A DNA stretch of 64,000 nucleotides from positions 127,147,140 to 127,211,139 of the forward strand of contig NC_081410.1 in NCBI RefSeq assembly GCF_030272615.1, read 5' to 3'. The notes under the pieces are model-generated. The model worked only from the letters and a program-made list of their open reading frames with translations. It did no database searches and had not been told where the DNA came from. Below are positions 32,783 to 44,893 of the stretch, piece by piece. The position numbers and the translations under genes are program-made. Each line of letters begins with the position of its first letter. Position 1 is the stretch's first letter. Source of the stretch: Cryptomeria japonica (lineage: Eukaryota; Streptophyta; Pinopsida; Cupressales; Cupressaceae).

Positions 32783-35756
32783 TCAACCATGCCAATGTTT
32801 CTTACGAAAGTACTCAACCTTTGCTTTAGACAAAGGTTTGGTGAGAATGTCTACAATTTGTTCTCTTGTGCTCACATATTTTAGTTGGATTACATTCCTT
32901 TCAACCATGTCTCTAACATAGTGGCAAGGTATCTCAATATGTTTAGATCTATCATGAAACACAAGACTAACAAAGATCTTTATATAGCTCTGGTTGTCAC
33001 AAAGAATAAGAGTAGGATTTAGTGGTTGACCAAATAAACTCACAAGGAGTTTCCTTAGCCAAATAAACTCATAAGGAGTCTCCTCATACTCTATTCCCTC
33101 TTTCTGAGAGAATCCCCTGGCAACAAATCTTTCCTCATATTTTTCAATACTGCCATCTGCTACATGTTTGATTTTAAACATCCATTTGGAGGATACTACT
33201 GATTTGTCTTTAGGTTGGGGTACAATATCCCAAACATCATTCTTAATGATAGACTGATATTCTTCAATCATGGCATCCTTCCATACTTGTCTTTCTAGGG
33301 CCTCTTTTACACTAGATGATTCTGAGTTTATAATTTCACTCATCAAGGCAACATAGCTAGAAAACCTATGAGGTCTTTTTCTTTGCCTAAATGTTCCTTG
33401 AGGTGTTGCATAGTCCTTTGCTTCTTGTATCATTTTTCTAGCCCAAATAGGTCTTTTCCAATTCTGAGGAGGGTTATTATTTGGAGGATCTATGTTATCA
33501 TATTGTTCTTCATTGTTTATTATTTACGAAATCTCCCTCTGCGTCTCAGGGGTTGGATCCTCTTCCATATCTTGAGGAGAATCTAGGTCTTTTGAATCTT
33601 GAGAGCTCCTAGATTTCATGAAGGCAATATCTTCTTCAAATATTACATCTCTACTTAATTCAATTTGTTTCTGACCAGGTATATAGATCCTATCACTGTA
33701 CCCTACTAAAATGCCTTTTCTTCCTGAGGGATCTAGTTTCAACCTCTTTTCTTTAGGTATAGGGATATAGACAAGGAAACCAAAGATTCTTAGGTGACTT
33801 ATATCAGGCTTGACTCCAGAGAAGGCTTCTTCAGGGGTTTTGTCATCTAGGAGAGAGTGAGGGCTCTTGTTTTGAATGTATAAAGAAGTGTTAGGGGCAT
33901 TTACCTAAAAAGAGGTGTCTAAGTTTTTATCATACATCATGGTTCTAGAAGATTCTACAATAGTCCTATTTTTTCTTTTGGCTACCCCATTTTGTTGAGG
34001 ATTGTAAGGAATGGTGTACTCCCTCTTAATCCCAGCATTTTTACAAAAAGTTTTGAATATTTTTGAAGTGTATTCCCCCCCCCAATTATTTGTTCTTAAG
34101 ATTTTGATTTTCTTACAAGATAGATTTTCTACTAGTGCTTTGAATTCCTTACATCTTATAAGGATTTCTTTTGACCCTTTACATTTTAGAAAATAGATCC
34201 ATGTCTTCCTAGAATAATCATCTACAAAAACAATGTAATATAAAAATTCCCCTAAAGAGGGTACAGACATGGGTCCACATTAATCAGAATAAACAATTTC
34301 TAATATATTTTTGGTTTTTCTATTGCTGGAGTGAAGCATACCTTTTGTGTTCTTTCCAAGAGCACATCCTTTGCACGTACCTTCATGATTCTATTTTAAT
34401 CTAGGTAGTTCGATCACCATCCTTTCAATTGTGGGAAGAGCTTGGAAATGTAAGTATCCTAACCTCCTATGCCAAATTTCACTTGTGTCTAAAGATTCAT
34501 GTAGCAAGGCATGAGGGGGAGATGTGCATAGTTTATAGAGGCATCCATGCCTTACTCCAATTGTGTAGGCTTTCTTTATGGTTGAATTCTTTGGCCAGGC
34601 CAAGACTTTCCCCTCCATGAAAGTGATTCTATACCCTTTGTCTTCAAGTGCTAAGATGGAAACTAGATTTCTTCTTATCTTTGGTACATATAAAAACCCT
34701 ATAAGTTGAAAATAGATTCTTGATTTCAGAATTATGGTGCAGGTCCCAGTCCCTTTTATAGGGTAGCTTGAATCATCCCCAATGGTTACTTCTTCATTTC
34801 AATTTTATTTTAAATCATCGAGATTCTCTTTGAATCCAATAATGTGTCGGCATGCTCTCTTATCAATCACCCAGGTATTAGGGTTGGTTGAAACTTGACT
34901 TGAAAGGGCTGAGTAGAATACAAGTCTCTTTGAATTATTTTCTCCCCTTGATTTTCCAACTTCTGCAATGGAGGGTTGAGACTTTACTCTATCTGGGCAT
35001 TTAATGGCATAGTGCCCATATTCATCACATCGAAGCATTGGACCTTGGTCATATCCCTCTTTCTTTTGTGAGAGTGTTTTCATTTATTTCCTTTAGGTTA
35101 TTTGTCCTTCTTTCCTTTAAAACTTCTTTTCTTTCCTTTTTTGTGTGAGGAAGAATTTAGAACATGAATGTCTTTATTTGAGGTGTTTTGATTATCCCCT
35201 CTTGTGATAAGCCTGGATTCCTCTTGGATACAATTGGTCTTCAATCTATCAAATTTAGGTAGTTTAGCACAAGCACTAATTCCTTAGATGAATCCTTCCC
35301 ATGATCCTGGTAGCCCATTTAGTGCTCCTTACTATCTATGGTATGACCAATAGTGGAGAGTTGGTCTTGTAACTCCGTAATTCTCATGAAAGATGAAGTG
35401 ATGGATTCACTTTTATGCATCTTTATGTGATGGAGTTTCTGCTTTAAGGATAGAGCCTTGCTAGTGTTGTTAATTTCATACATGTTTTCCAATGTTGAAA
35501 ACATCTTATATGTTGTATCTAATTTGGAGATTATAGGCACTATGTGATCTTTTACTGCATCTACCAATATATTCATAGTTTTATTATTGTTCTTAATCCA
35601 TAATCTTTGCTCATCTTCATCTTCTGGCATGGTTGAATCTTTATGCACGAGAGTCTCTAATTCTTGTTCTCTTAGGGTAATCATAATCTTGAATTTCCAA
35701 GAGACAAAATTGGATGCACCTTCAAGATGGTCCTCAAATCTGACCCCATTTTCCAT
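32783..35756 (-). pseudogene. Copia gag-pol, internally deleted
   Basis: Gag (35756-35319, MENGVRFEDHLEGASNFVSW) is of UBN2 type. Zinc-knuckle remnant RCDEYGHYAIKCP and protease site WVIDKRACRHI (DSG replaced by DKR) are at 35083-34805. GAG-pre-integrase HRRLGYLHF is at 34618-34391. The integrase core is at 34270-33905 with YNPQQNGVAKRKNRTIVE. The last block is 33433-32783: an RT N-terminal part (VWDIVPQPKDKSVVSSKW, RFVARGFSQKEGIEYEETP) followed at once by RNase H C-terminal sequence (LILCDNQSYIKI, KHIEIPCHYVRDMV, DILTKPLSK). The YVDD region and the front of RNase H are deleted, so this copy cannot make RT. Confidence 0.85.
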
Positions 35757-35844
35757 TTAGAGATAAATGTGAGATATGAAAGATTATATGTAATTTCTTT
35801 TATTTCTTTTATTGCTTTAATCCAATATGACCTTCCTTAGACAA

Positions 35845-35856
35845 GCTCTGATACCA
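35845..35856 (-). promoter_or_regulatory. Primer-binding site, initiator Met tRNA
   Basis: Minus-strand TGGTATCAGAGC lies directly after the LTR end AAATTAACA. Confidence 0.85.
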
Positions 35857-36276
35857 TGTTAATTTATATCAGATTTGAATGCAATGCTTTAATCATAATA
35901 ATCATAGTTAATTTTGCCCTATGTTTGATTCTTATTGATTATGATCTCTGATGTGAACAGGTATGAATCTTAAAGTACCACTGTGTATTGATATATGCAA
36001 AGTTCTAAAGAAAAACACGGGTTATAATTTCCAATCTGGTTGTATGATATTTTTTTATTTCTATATCATTGTTCTTGGCAGCCTCCCTCCATATATAAGA
36101 AGGGAAAGAGGCATGCCTCTACGTGGAACGAGCTCCATGTAGAGACATGTTTCTATAGAGACATTTCTCCAATGATCCGTGGAGGCTAATACAATTTGAC
36201 TTTGATGCTTGCATTATCTAACAAGTCGATTAATATATCAACTAATGGGTATAATATTTATATTTAATAATCAACA
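35857..36276 (-). repeat. 5' LTR of copia element, truncated at the microsatellite
   Basis: Matches 31558-31970 and stops at TTTAATAATCAAC, the exact place where the other LTR enters its TA microsatellite. The remaining ~260 bases are gone and Tat LTR sequence follows. Confidence 0.8.
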
Positions 36277-37299
36277 ACAAAATATGAAAGAAAATACAAT
36301 CCTAAGCATGCATATCAAGAGAGATATTAAACAGATTATAGCAAGCATACAAAAATGGAGAAAAGACACAAAACACTCCCAAATGATTGCCAACATGCTC
36401 ATAGTTGCTCCTCCCTTGTTCCTCTCCTCTCCAAGTTCCACATGAGTGTAGCTCTCAGCAACTTTTTGTACTATTATGGATGTCTTATGGAGGTTCAAGA
36501 TTATGTAAATGCAAGTGTAAACAAACTAATTATGAAAGAAAGCACCTAATTATCTATGTTAATTTTAACCAAAATAATAAAGTAATTATTCCTAAATGCT
36601 CTCTCAATTTTACTATAGGTTAGATGCATACAAGATTTGTGGATCTAGATTATGAAGGAGTGGGATCTATTTATAGGGAAAATAGAGCAATGGATGGTTG
36701 AGATTAGGTAATCTCAACAAGGGTAAGGATTGATGGGTTTGTGATCCATGTGAGGGCTATCAACCCAATCCTAAGATGACAAATGTCAACATGAGATGGC
36801 TTGAGAGGAGAGGGAAGAAGCATTAAATGCTTGAGATGACTTGAAGGTTACCTTAGGATGTAAGGTTAGGCTTGATTTTAATGAATAAAGCCTTTATCCA
36901 ATTAATAATGCCTCTATCCAATGGACAAACTCTTGTGCAAGAGTTACTGAGGATAACCACGGTCAAAGCAATAAATGCTTGAAGAGACCCATGAGTTAAA
37001 TGAGGGTTGAGTTAGAGGGAAAGTCTCTAACCATGTGGATGAGTTGAGTTTAACAATTAATGGTCATGTAGGAGCCATAAATAGTTATGTAAGAACCATT
37101 AATGGTTTGGAAGACTTTAGGGGTTAACTTGTTGAAGACATAAAGCCTTTTATGATTTTCAAAGACCTTGAGGCTTTGAGAAGTGACTCCAAGTTGCTTA
37201 GGAATGTGACAATAATTAGGGGTTGGGATTAGGCTAATTTAGGATGGATTAGAAGAGTCTAGAATGGGTTAGAAGAGTCTAGAAGAGTCTAGTGGGTTT
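36277..37299 (-). repeat. 3' LTR of Tat-like element, part 1
   Basis: Aligns with 58080-59112 at high identity (for example the block around CAAATGATTGCCAACATGCTC versus CAAATGTGTGCCAACATGCTC). It ends where the solo LTR is inserted. Confidence 0.85.
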
Positions 37300-38149
37300 T
37301 GTTGGCATTGTACACTCTAATGAGAATTGAAGGTGTTGTCATTGATGGAAACTTTGTTGAAACCTTCAGGCAACCTTGTGGCACTCATCTGGTAAACCAC
37401 CGATAGGCACAACCACCGACAAGCATAGACATCGGCACTGGTAGACACTTCACTGACAGTGACAACAATGTATACCGACACCCCAGCTGACAGGAACAAA
37501 CTTTTGTTTATTGTATTTAATTGTAAATATCTTTTGTAAAGCCGACATGGCATATTGTATTAGACTCATATATAAGTATGAGTTCTCATAAATCATTTGA
37601 ATATATAGAGGATGGACATGGACAAGGTAGAAGTGATAAGTGAATATTAAGGCAGATTTTGTATAAGGTTATGGTTATAGTATGAGCTTAAACTCGTACT
37701 GAACTTGGCATAGCGGATGTTGAAGTGTAGCAGTACATTATATTGGATTCTCATAATCAATTTTCTAAGTCAGTGAGACTTCCATTTTGTATTTGAGCGG
37801 TGAGCTCTAGGTAGTTGGCCTTCCTGCATGTGCAGGCACCACATTGTAAGTAATATCCATTCATTGGAAAGTGAGTGAATATTGTGGGTCACAAATCCCA
37901 CCGAGGTTTTTCCCACACCGGGTTTCCTCGTTAAAAATCTTGTGTTATGGTGTGTTTTCTATGTTGTCTTTATTGTTCCTATTTACTCCATTAATTCTAA
38001 TTTATCGGTACATAGTTTTGGAATGCAAAACACATTATAAGGTCAAATATTTTGTTAACCAGTTAGATACTGATTCACCCCCCACCCCCATGCCCCCCCC
38101 CCCCCCTCGCGCCCTCTCAGTATCTTTGGGACTGTCATTAATCCTAACA
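37300..38149 (+). mobile_element. Solo LTR, copia type (850 bp)
   Basis: TGTTGGCATTG...AATCCTAACA is flanked by GGTTT at 37295-37299 and 38150-38154. The empty site is visible at about 59104-59120 (GTGGGTTTGGTGGGTG). It belongs to the LTR family of the pol-less element at 1-5157 but lies on the opposite strand. The internal ORF at 37871-38173 is a chance frame. Confidence 0.9.
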
Positions 38150-38528
38150 GGTTTGGTGGGTGAAAGAAAATAGGATTTTAATTAAAATAAAATTCATTAT
38201 TTCAACCAAATAGCTGCAACTTGCATTTGTAGGAGAATGCAAGTGGGGGGGGGTTAGTTTAGGGATTTAAATAAATATTTTATTTATTTATTTAAATGAG
38301 GAAAATGGGGTTAAATTAAATAAATATGCTTTATTCATTTAATTGATTGTTAGAGTGTGGCTTAATGGATTAATTCAAATAAATTGAATAATTTATTTAG
38401 TTAATAGAAGAAGAGGTTGAGGATGAATTAATTAAATATCAATTTAATTAACTGATTATTGATGGTTAAAATAATCAAATAAATATTAAATATTCATTTA
38501 ATTAAGTGGACAGATTTATGTGACTACA
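38150..38528 (-). repeat. 3' LTR of Tat-like element, part 2
   Basis: Continuation of the LTR after the solo insertion. On the minus strand it begins TGTAGTCACATAAATCTG. It contains a G9 run that is longer (G13) in the other LTR at 59203. Confidence 0.85.
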
Positions 38529-38541
38529 TTTGCCCCTCTTT
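38529..38541 (-). promoter_or_regulatory. Polypurine tract of Tat-like element
   Basis: Minus-strand AAAGAGGGGCAAA lies immediately before the LTR start TGTAGTCACA. Confidence 0.8.
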
Positions 38542-40480
38542 GATATGGTGTGGTTTATCGCGTCATTTCAAAGAAATAAAAATAGGTGTGAGGAAATATG
38601 CCCCATGAATGTTAATTTAGTGGGTGGTATGCCCCCTCAAGAGATGGGCCGAAAAAATTTCAAAAAATCGGGCGATCTCTCAAAAAGGAGAAAGAAGTTG
38701 ATGGGAGGTAGAATAAAAGAAACTAGAAAGAATGGCGAAAGAATGGGAGAAGACGGAGTGAATACAGAGAAACGACAAGTCACTGAGTACCCTTAGGTCA
38801 TGCAGGACATACAGTGCAAATGTAGTGTTTGCTTTTGATTGATATTGTACAATTGATCAAAATTGGTTGGACAATCTGGTGCAATCAGTTGAATTGCCCC
38901 GATTGAGTCAAAGTGTGACAGTTGAGGTCAATTGTTCGCTTGGAAAGGATAAAGTCTGAGTAAGTGAATCAAAGTGACCTGTTGTGACTTAGACAATTGT
39001 TATAATTTTTTGATGAAGTCAAGGTATCTGAAGTAAAATACTCGTTGAGACTTAGACAATTGATGTAATTGTCTGTGTTAATTATGTTTGATTGATTGAT
39101 CAATTGATGGTGTTTGCATTGTAGGTTGGTTGTGATGAGTCATAGCAGCCTCGTTGACACTAGGTCATTGTAATAAATGCTTGTTGTAGTCTAGGATTGC
39201 CATAATCGATTATCTATTGAGACCCGAAGATACTTGATCAAAAAGTATTTGTTGATAGTCTAGGTGTGCATGAGTCGATGTACCTATGTAGACAGAGTAA
39301 CTTACTTGATTGGGTTTATGGGACACGATGTAGGGTATGTGATGTTGATTATCGAGATGGGGGTGGTGAGGGGGGGATTTAGTGTTAGATAGAAGGTATG
39401 GAGGACCTAGGATGGGAAATGATGCATGGTATGCAATTATGATGATGACCTAGAGAGGAAGGTTGAGGGGGATGATTAAATGTTAGATAGAAGGTATGGA
39501 GGGCCTAGGACTCATTCTTGTGGAAGAGGATCCACAAAATAGAGTATGCATTCTCATGACTATGTATGAATGATATGCAGCGATATGGATTTATGGATGG
39601 ATGGAATGCAATGGAATGCAATATATACAAATGAGATGAAATGGCGATCCATAGATTATTCATAGTTCTTTATTTTTCATCATCGAGCATTGTAGGATCA
39701 TTCTTGTCCGAGGTAGCAGGAACCAATTTTGAGCATTTCACCTGTAAGCAAGCATTATAGACAAGGAAAAGTTACCCTCCATTCTGGTTCATGCTCAAAT
39801 GGTCGAGGTATATGTTGTAGTCAGTAAGCCATAGTGATCCATGACTATATTTCACATATGATCACCTAGCTTAGTGAACTTCCCATGTAGACACCATTAG
39901 TACATGCCCCAAAAATTCATTGGATCAATCTGCAGACATCAAAAAAAGAAAAAGATATTAGGAACCATCTTGACTACTCTAATCACTTGTGGATATTCTG
40001 GAGTAGCCTAGGAACCTTGTATATATAAATAAGTAAATACAAAATCGACCAAGTACTTATCAACCAAACCGAATTTTCTTGTAATGCAGAATCCACTTCC
40101 ATCAGTAGGTTAAGAGCATTGCCCCCAGTTAGATGGTGTTATAAAAGTGTGACGCGGGACACATGAAGGAATAATCCTAATTGCAGATCAATAACAAGCC
40201 ATGGTACAAATGATGGGTGAATGGATGCAATCGATGTGATCGCAACAAGTTTGAAAGACAATGGAGCCATAGCCCTTATGAGTGGTGCCTGTTTGCCAGG
40301 TTTTCACCATCGTACTTACCCAAAGTGCCACCAGACTTGTTTTCACCATTTGGATGAATGATTTTTCTTTATTATTTTCTTGATTTTTTTTTAAATTTTT
40401 TTTGGTATTTTCTTCAGGACATTTTATAAATGTTTTTATTATTTTTTGATGTATTTCAAGGATCTTGATGCCCTGTACAA
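38542..40480 (-). other. 3' non-coding region of Tat-like element
   Basis: About 1.9 kb between the end of pol and the PPT with no sustained ORF. A roughly 100-base direct duplication containing TTAGATAGAAGGTATGGAGG sits at 39385 and 39482. Confidence 0.6.
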
Positions 40481-41861
40481 CTTATTTATGAAATCATTTG
40501 AGGTGCATGCTATTGATCGGATTTGCTAATTGTTCACCTTCTGAAGTTGCCAACTGATATGCCCTAGACTTGAATAGAGCATAGATAACATATGGACCCA
40601 ACCAGTTGGATTCAAACTTGCCCTAATGGTCTTTGTTTGGTTGGTTGCGAGGATTCTCCCTGAGAACAAGATCTCCTACTTCAAATGTGCGAGGTTTTAC
40701 TCGATGATTGTAGCTTATGCTCATGCGCTGCTAATAAACTTTGAGGTGGTTGTATGCAACTTGTCACTTTTCATCAAGCAGTTCCAAGTCTTGAAGATGT
40801 GAGACTTGGTATGCTTCATCATCTATTAGATTGCACAAAGAAACCCATATAGATGGTATTTCAACCTCAATAGGCAAGATAGCTTATGTTCCATAGACCA
40901 GTGAGTAAGGAGTTGTGCCTATAGGGGTTCGAATGCTAGTTTGATATGCCCATAGTGCTGGATTTAAGCGAATGTGCCAATCACAACCAGCATCATTTAC
41001 TGTATTTTTAAGGATTCTCAATATGTTCTTGTTGGATGCTTCGGCCTGACCATTGCCTTGTGGGTAATATGGGGTGGAAAAGCGATGTTGGATGTGAAAC
41101 TTCTCACAAAGTTCATAGACATCCTTATTTTTAAAAAGAAGTTCATTAAATATGATGATGGACATGGGTACACCATAATAGAAGATGATGTAATTAAGGA
41201 TGAATGAGGCGATCTATTTACCAGTGACTTGGGTAAGTGGAACGGCTTTGATCCACTTTGTGAAGTATTTGGTGGTATGGTCGTTGGATAAAGATGGATG
41301 GATTTTTTCCACAAGGTCAAGTCCCCATTGACAAAAGGGCCATAGTGTTGTGATTGGTTGAAATTCCTGTGCTGGTGCATGTATCAAGTCTCCATGAACT
41401 TGGCACTTCTTGCATTTTCTAACAAAATAGTAGGAGTCTTTTTCCATGGTGGGCCAATAGTATCTAGCGCGCATGATTTTATTTGCTAGGGAAGGGCTGC
41501 TTGAGTGAGCCCCACAAATTCCTTCATGTAACTCTTCCAAGGCCTTTTTTATCTCATCTTGTTCCAAACATCAAAGGAGAGTACCATCAAGATTTCACCT
41601 GTATAGGGTTTCAACAATGATGGTGTATCAAGCGGTTTGGTAGATGAAGGTTTTTCGTTGGTTATTTGATTGGTTGGGGGGAAGGGTGTGATCACGTAGG
41701 TAAGTGAAGAAATCACCATACCATGGGGATTCAGAACCGACAAGGTGACATATCATTTCAATTTCAGGGATATCATATGTGAGGATCCAAAGTTGTTCTA
41801 CCAAGAACTCATAGCGTGTTGAATTTTGCAGAACATCCAGGAGAGATACAATTGTAGCCAT
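40481..41861 (-). pseudogene. Integrase of Tat-like element
   Basis: Zinc finger HEGICGAHSSSPSLANKIMR and CKKCQVHGD are at 41567-41400. Core WGLDLVEKI is near 41320, and the C-terminal half is 41165-40884 with YYPQGNGQAEASNK (catalytic Glu). The second catalytic Asp region reads SIIIFNELLF, so that Asp is gone. The tail carries the GPY/F-type motif NWLGPYVI near 40600-40580 after a stretch VKPRTFEVGDLVL. At least five stops interrupt it. 41861-41628 is the end of the second RNase H and the RNase H-integrase linker. Confidence 0.8.
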
Positions 41862-42305
41862 TACGTCGGCAACTCAATTCAGATCTCTAGGTACTTGCTC
41901 AAATGTGATAGTTGTAAATGATTCTTTGTAACTATCTGCCATCCTTTTATATGGCATGAGTTTATCATCCTTAGTTTGATATTGATCGGTGACTTGTCAG
42001 ATTACTAGCTGAGAATCTCCATGTACCTGTAGCTCTTTTAGATGCTATTGTATAGCCAATCTGAGTCTTGTGATCAAGGACTCAAATTCTGTTATGTTAT
42101 TGGTGTATGAGAAAGTGAGCCTATATGACTTCAAGATGTTGTCACCTTGAGGCGTGATGAAAAGAATACCTTCCCCCGAGCCATGTCTAGTATACGAGCC
42201 ATCAAAATATACCTTCCAAGGTTGTGTATCTATGATCATGAAGATCTCTTCATCTGGAAAGTTGGAAAAAAGAGGATGGTCACCTACGAGGGGTGCCTCA
42301 GCCAA
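41860..42305 (-). pseudogene. Second RNase H (archaeal type) of Tat-like element
   Basis: WKVYFDGSYTRHGSGEGILF, TNNITEFESLITRLRLAIQ, then after a stop VHGDSQLVI, and VADVMATIVSLL near 41860. The four acidic positions typical of this RNase H are all present: Asp in FDGS, Glu in EFESL, Asp in GDSQL, Asp in ADVMA. This domain was acquired secondarily in the Tat lineage. Confidence 0.8.
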
Positions 42306-42830
42306 CTAATCTGCAATAGCTTGCCCCTTAATAGCATTGCGGTCCACATACTCTATATCAAATTCACTCAAGATCATAACCCATTTGGCCAAGCGGCCTA
42401 CTAATGTTGCCTTGTTGAGTAGGTATTTGAGTGGATTGATTTTGGTGATGAGTTGTACCTTGTGTGTTAACATGTAGTGCCTCAATTTGGTGGCTGCTAA
42501 GATAATTGCTAGGCAAGCTGACTTAATAGGTGTGTAATTGAGTTCATATCCTACCAATGTGCGAGAGATATAGTATACAACACAATCTTTTCCTTCTGCA
42601 TTGTGTTGTGCTAGAAGTACTCCTAATGTTGTATTTGTAACTAAAATATATAGCAATAGAGGTCTATTTGGATATGGTGGGATCAACAACGGTGTATTCA
42701 TCAGGTAGTCTTTAAGCATTTGGAATGCTTGTTGGCACTTTGTATCCCGTTGAAAGCAGATATTCTTGTGTAACAAATGTGCAAAGGGATGACACGTATC
42801 AGCCAATTGTACAATGAATCTCTGAATTGA
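42306..42830 (-). pseudogene. Primary RNase H of Tat-like element, catalytically degenerate
   Basis: QAFQMLKDYLMNTPLLIPP, then YILVTNTTLGVLLAQHN, then YTPIKSACLAIILAATKLRH and FDIEYVDRNAIKGQAIAD. The usual first Asp (TDAS-like) is Asn here and the Glu position before CLA is Lys, so the domain probably only tethers RT to the second RNase H. Confidence 0.75.
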
Positions 42831-43768
42831 TTGTAGTCACCCTTGTAGTGTCCTTAACTAACTGATGTTCTTGGGAGGTGACATTTCCATGATTTCTTTG
42901 ACTTTCACCGGATCTACTTCAATGCCTTTTCTTAAGACAATGTATCCTAAGAGATTCCTAGAGGTTACTCCAAAGACACATTTCTTTGGATTTATATGGA
43001 CATGATATTGCTCTAATATGTCAAAGATTTGACCCAGTATTGCCAGATGACCCTCTCATGTTAATGATTTAGCTGCTAAATCATTGACGTGATCTTCCAT
43101 TATAGTGTGCATGATGTCATGAAAGATGGTAGTCATAGCTCTTTGATATGTTACCCCTGCATTTTTTAGACCAAATGGCATCACATTCCAACTGTAGGTT
43201 CCCCATGGACATGTGAAAGTGGTTTTATGTTGATCCTCTAGAGAAATCTTGATCTGGTTGTACCCTGAAAAGCCATCCATAATAGAAAGCATTGCATGAC
43301 CCATTCGTTGTTAGATCGACAATCATGTCGATGTTTGGTAAGGGAAAATCATATGTAGGGAATGCCTTGTTCAAATCTCTGAAGTCTGTATAGATATGGA
43401 TGCCCCCATTAGGTTTCTTGACATGTACGATGTTGGAGATCTAGTCTACATAATCGATGGGTCTAATGAAACCAACATCCAAGAGATTTTTGAGTTCTGC
43501 CTTGACAAGCAATCTGTGGGTGCATATTTCTAATCTTTTGTTTGATAGGTTTAGCTCATTCTGCCACGGTTAGGTGATACATGACCAAATCAGGATCTAA
43601 GCCAAGCATGTCTGCATAAGACCATGCGAAGTTGATTTGACGCTTCTGGAAGAATTCCACAAATTTTGGTTGTTCCTCTAGAGTTAGTAGAGATGCCAAA
43701 TGTATTTGGTGAGGATTCTCAGGGGTCCCCAAATTTAATTCTTTTGTTTCTTTGATTTGGATGCTCAA
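42831..43768 (-). pseudogene. Reverse transcriptase of Tat-like element
   Basis: Start KETKELNLGTPENPHQIHL and INFAWSYADMLGLDPDLV (43768-43556), a broken middle, then MDGFSGYNQIKISLEDQHKT, MPFGLKNAGVTYQRAM and EDHVNDLAAKS (43304-43056). The catalytic pair is changed (DD to ND). Thumb and connection follow to 42830 in mixed frames. Confidence 0.8.
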
Positions 43769-44026
43769 TCTCTCCTGATTTGTACTAGAGGGGAGGATGT
43801 CAAACCTTTCATCCTTAGGTACCTCAGAGAGGTTTTCACCTTTCGATACGCTCTTTATTTTTACTTTTTTGGGATCAACAAGTGTTGTTGTGTGGTTTTC
43901 ACTAGAAGATCCATGTTTTATTGTGATATTTTTGCAGTTGAAAGGTTTGGCATCTTCCCCAAAGTATGATGTGCTAGTAAGTTCGATGGTAAATCCAATT
44001 TTATGATTCCCACTTGGTATGTTATC

Positions 44027-44869
44027 TCATAATTTCAAAAAGTCTATGACCGCCTCGTCATTTTGGAAATGGTCATGGTATGGGGGATTGGGTTGATTCC
44101 ATTCAATGAGTTCAGAATGGATAATAGGCATTACCTCATCAATTAAATTGAGTTTGTGGGAGGCGTCAGTGAGGGTTAATAAAATGGTGTGAAGGTCATT
44201 GATGGTACTCTCCTCGTCAGATTCTGGTGTAGGATTCTTCATATGGTCTGTGGAAGGTGCTTCTAGTGCAGGAATCCAAAAGGTTTTAATCCATGCTTCT
44301 CCATAAATAGGTATATCTTTGTGAGGTGGAGGGGGTGATGTGTCTTCCTCATTTGAAGTATTTAGATGCACTGAATCAAATTCCCACTCATGCAAGTCTA
44401 TTTCTGAATCACTCTCTAGCATCTGATTATTGTACCATGGGGGGATGTCTTGTGAGTTGAAAAGTGTAATATTGGTCATAGTTTTATGCACTTCTGGAGG
44501 TGGTATTGTTGGTATTGTTGGCGTTGTTGATGGTGTTATCAGCTCGGTTGGTGTTGCTAGTACTGCTAATACTACTGATGGTGTTATCGGTTTTGTAGGT
44601 AAAATTATTGGTGTTGTGGGTAGGATTATTGGTGTTATAGGTAGGATTATTGATTCTATTGGTGGGATTGTCGGGGCTGTAGGTAGGATTATTGGTGCTA
44701 TTGGTGGGATTATGGGTATTGTAGGTGTTTTCATTGGCGTAGTTGGTGCTACTGATGCTAAGGATGGGATTATCAGTTTTGTTGGTGGAGTTGGTGCTAT
44801 TGATGCTACTAATGGGATTATCAGTTTTGTTGGTGCAGTTGGTGTTGTGGGTGCCATAGATATAATCAA
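44027..44869 (-). pseudogene. Pro/Thr/Ile-rich linker between G-patch and RT
   Basis: Repeats such as PIILPTTPIILPTKPI and MAPTTPTAPTKLIIP are encoded by a degenerate 24-27 base tandem array (44500-44860). An acidic region follows (LESDSEIDLHEWEFDSVHL). No enzyme motif. Linkers with repeats in this position are usually disordered. Confidence 0.6.
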
Positions 44870-44893
44870 GGATGGCCTCTTTAGAGTTGTTGG

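Larger units (their letters stand above)
31558..36276 (-). mobile_element. Ty1/copia element lacking the RT core
   Basis: Minus strand: truncated 5' LTR (36276-35857), Met primer site, gag, protease remnant, integrase, then an N-terminal RT piece joined directly to the C-terminal end of RNase H, PPT, and complete 3' LTR (32231-31558). LTR ends are TGTTAA...TTAACA. It borders the 3' LTR of the large Tat element at 36277. Confidence 0.85.

Noticed and set aside
37871-38173. ORF of 100 codons with Pro-rich end
   Set aside because: Lies within the solo LTR and runs through its poly(C) tract into flanking DNA; chance frame.
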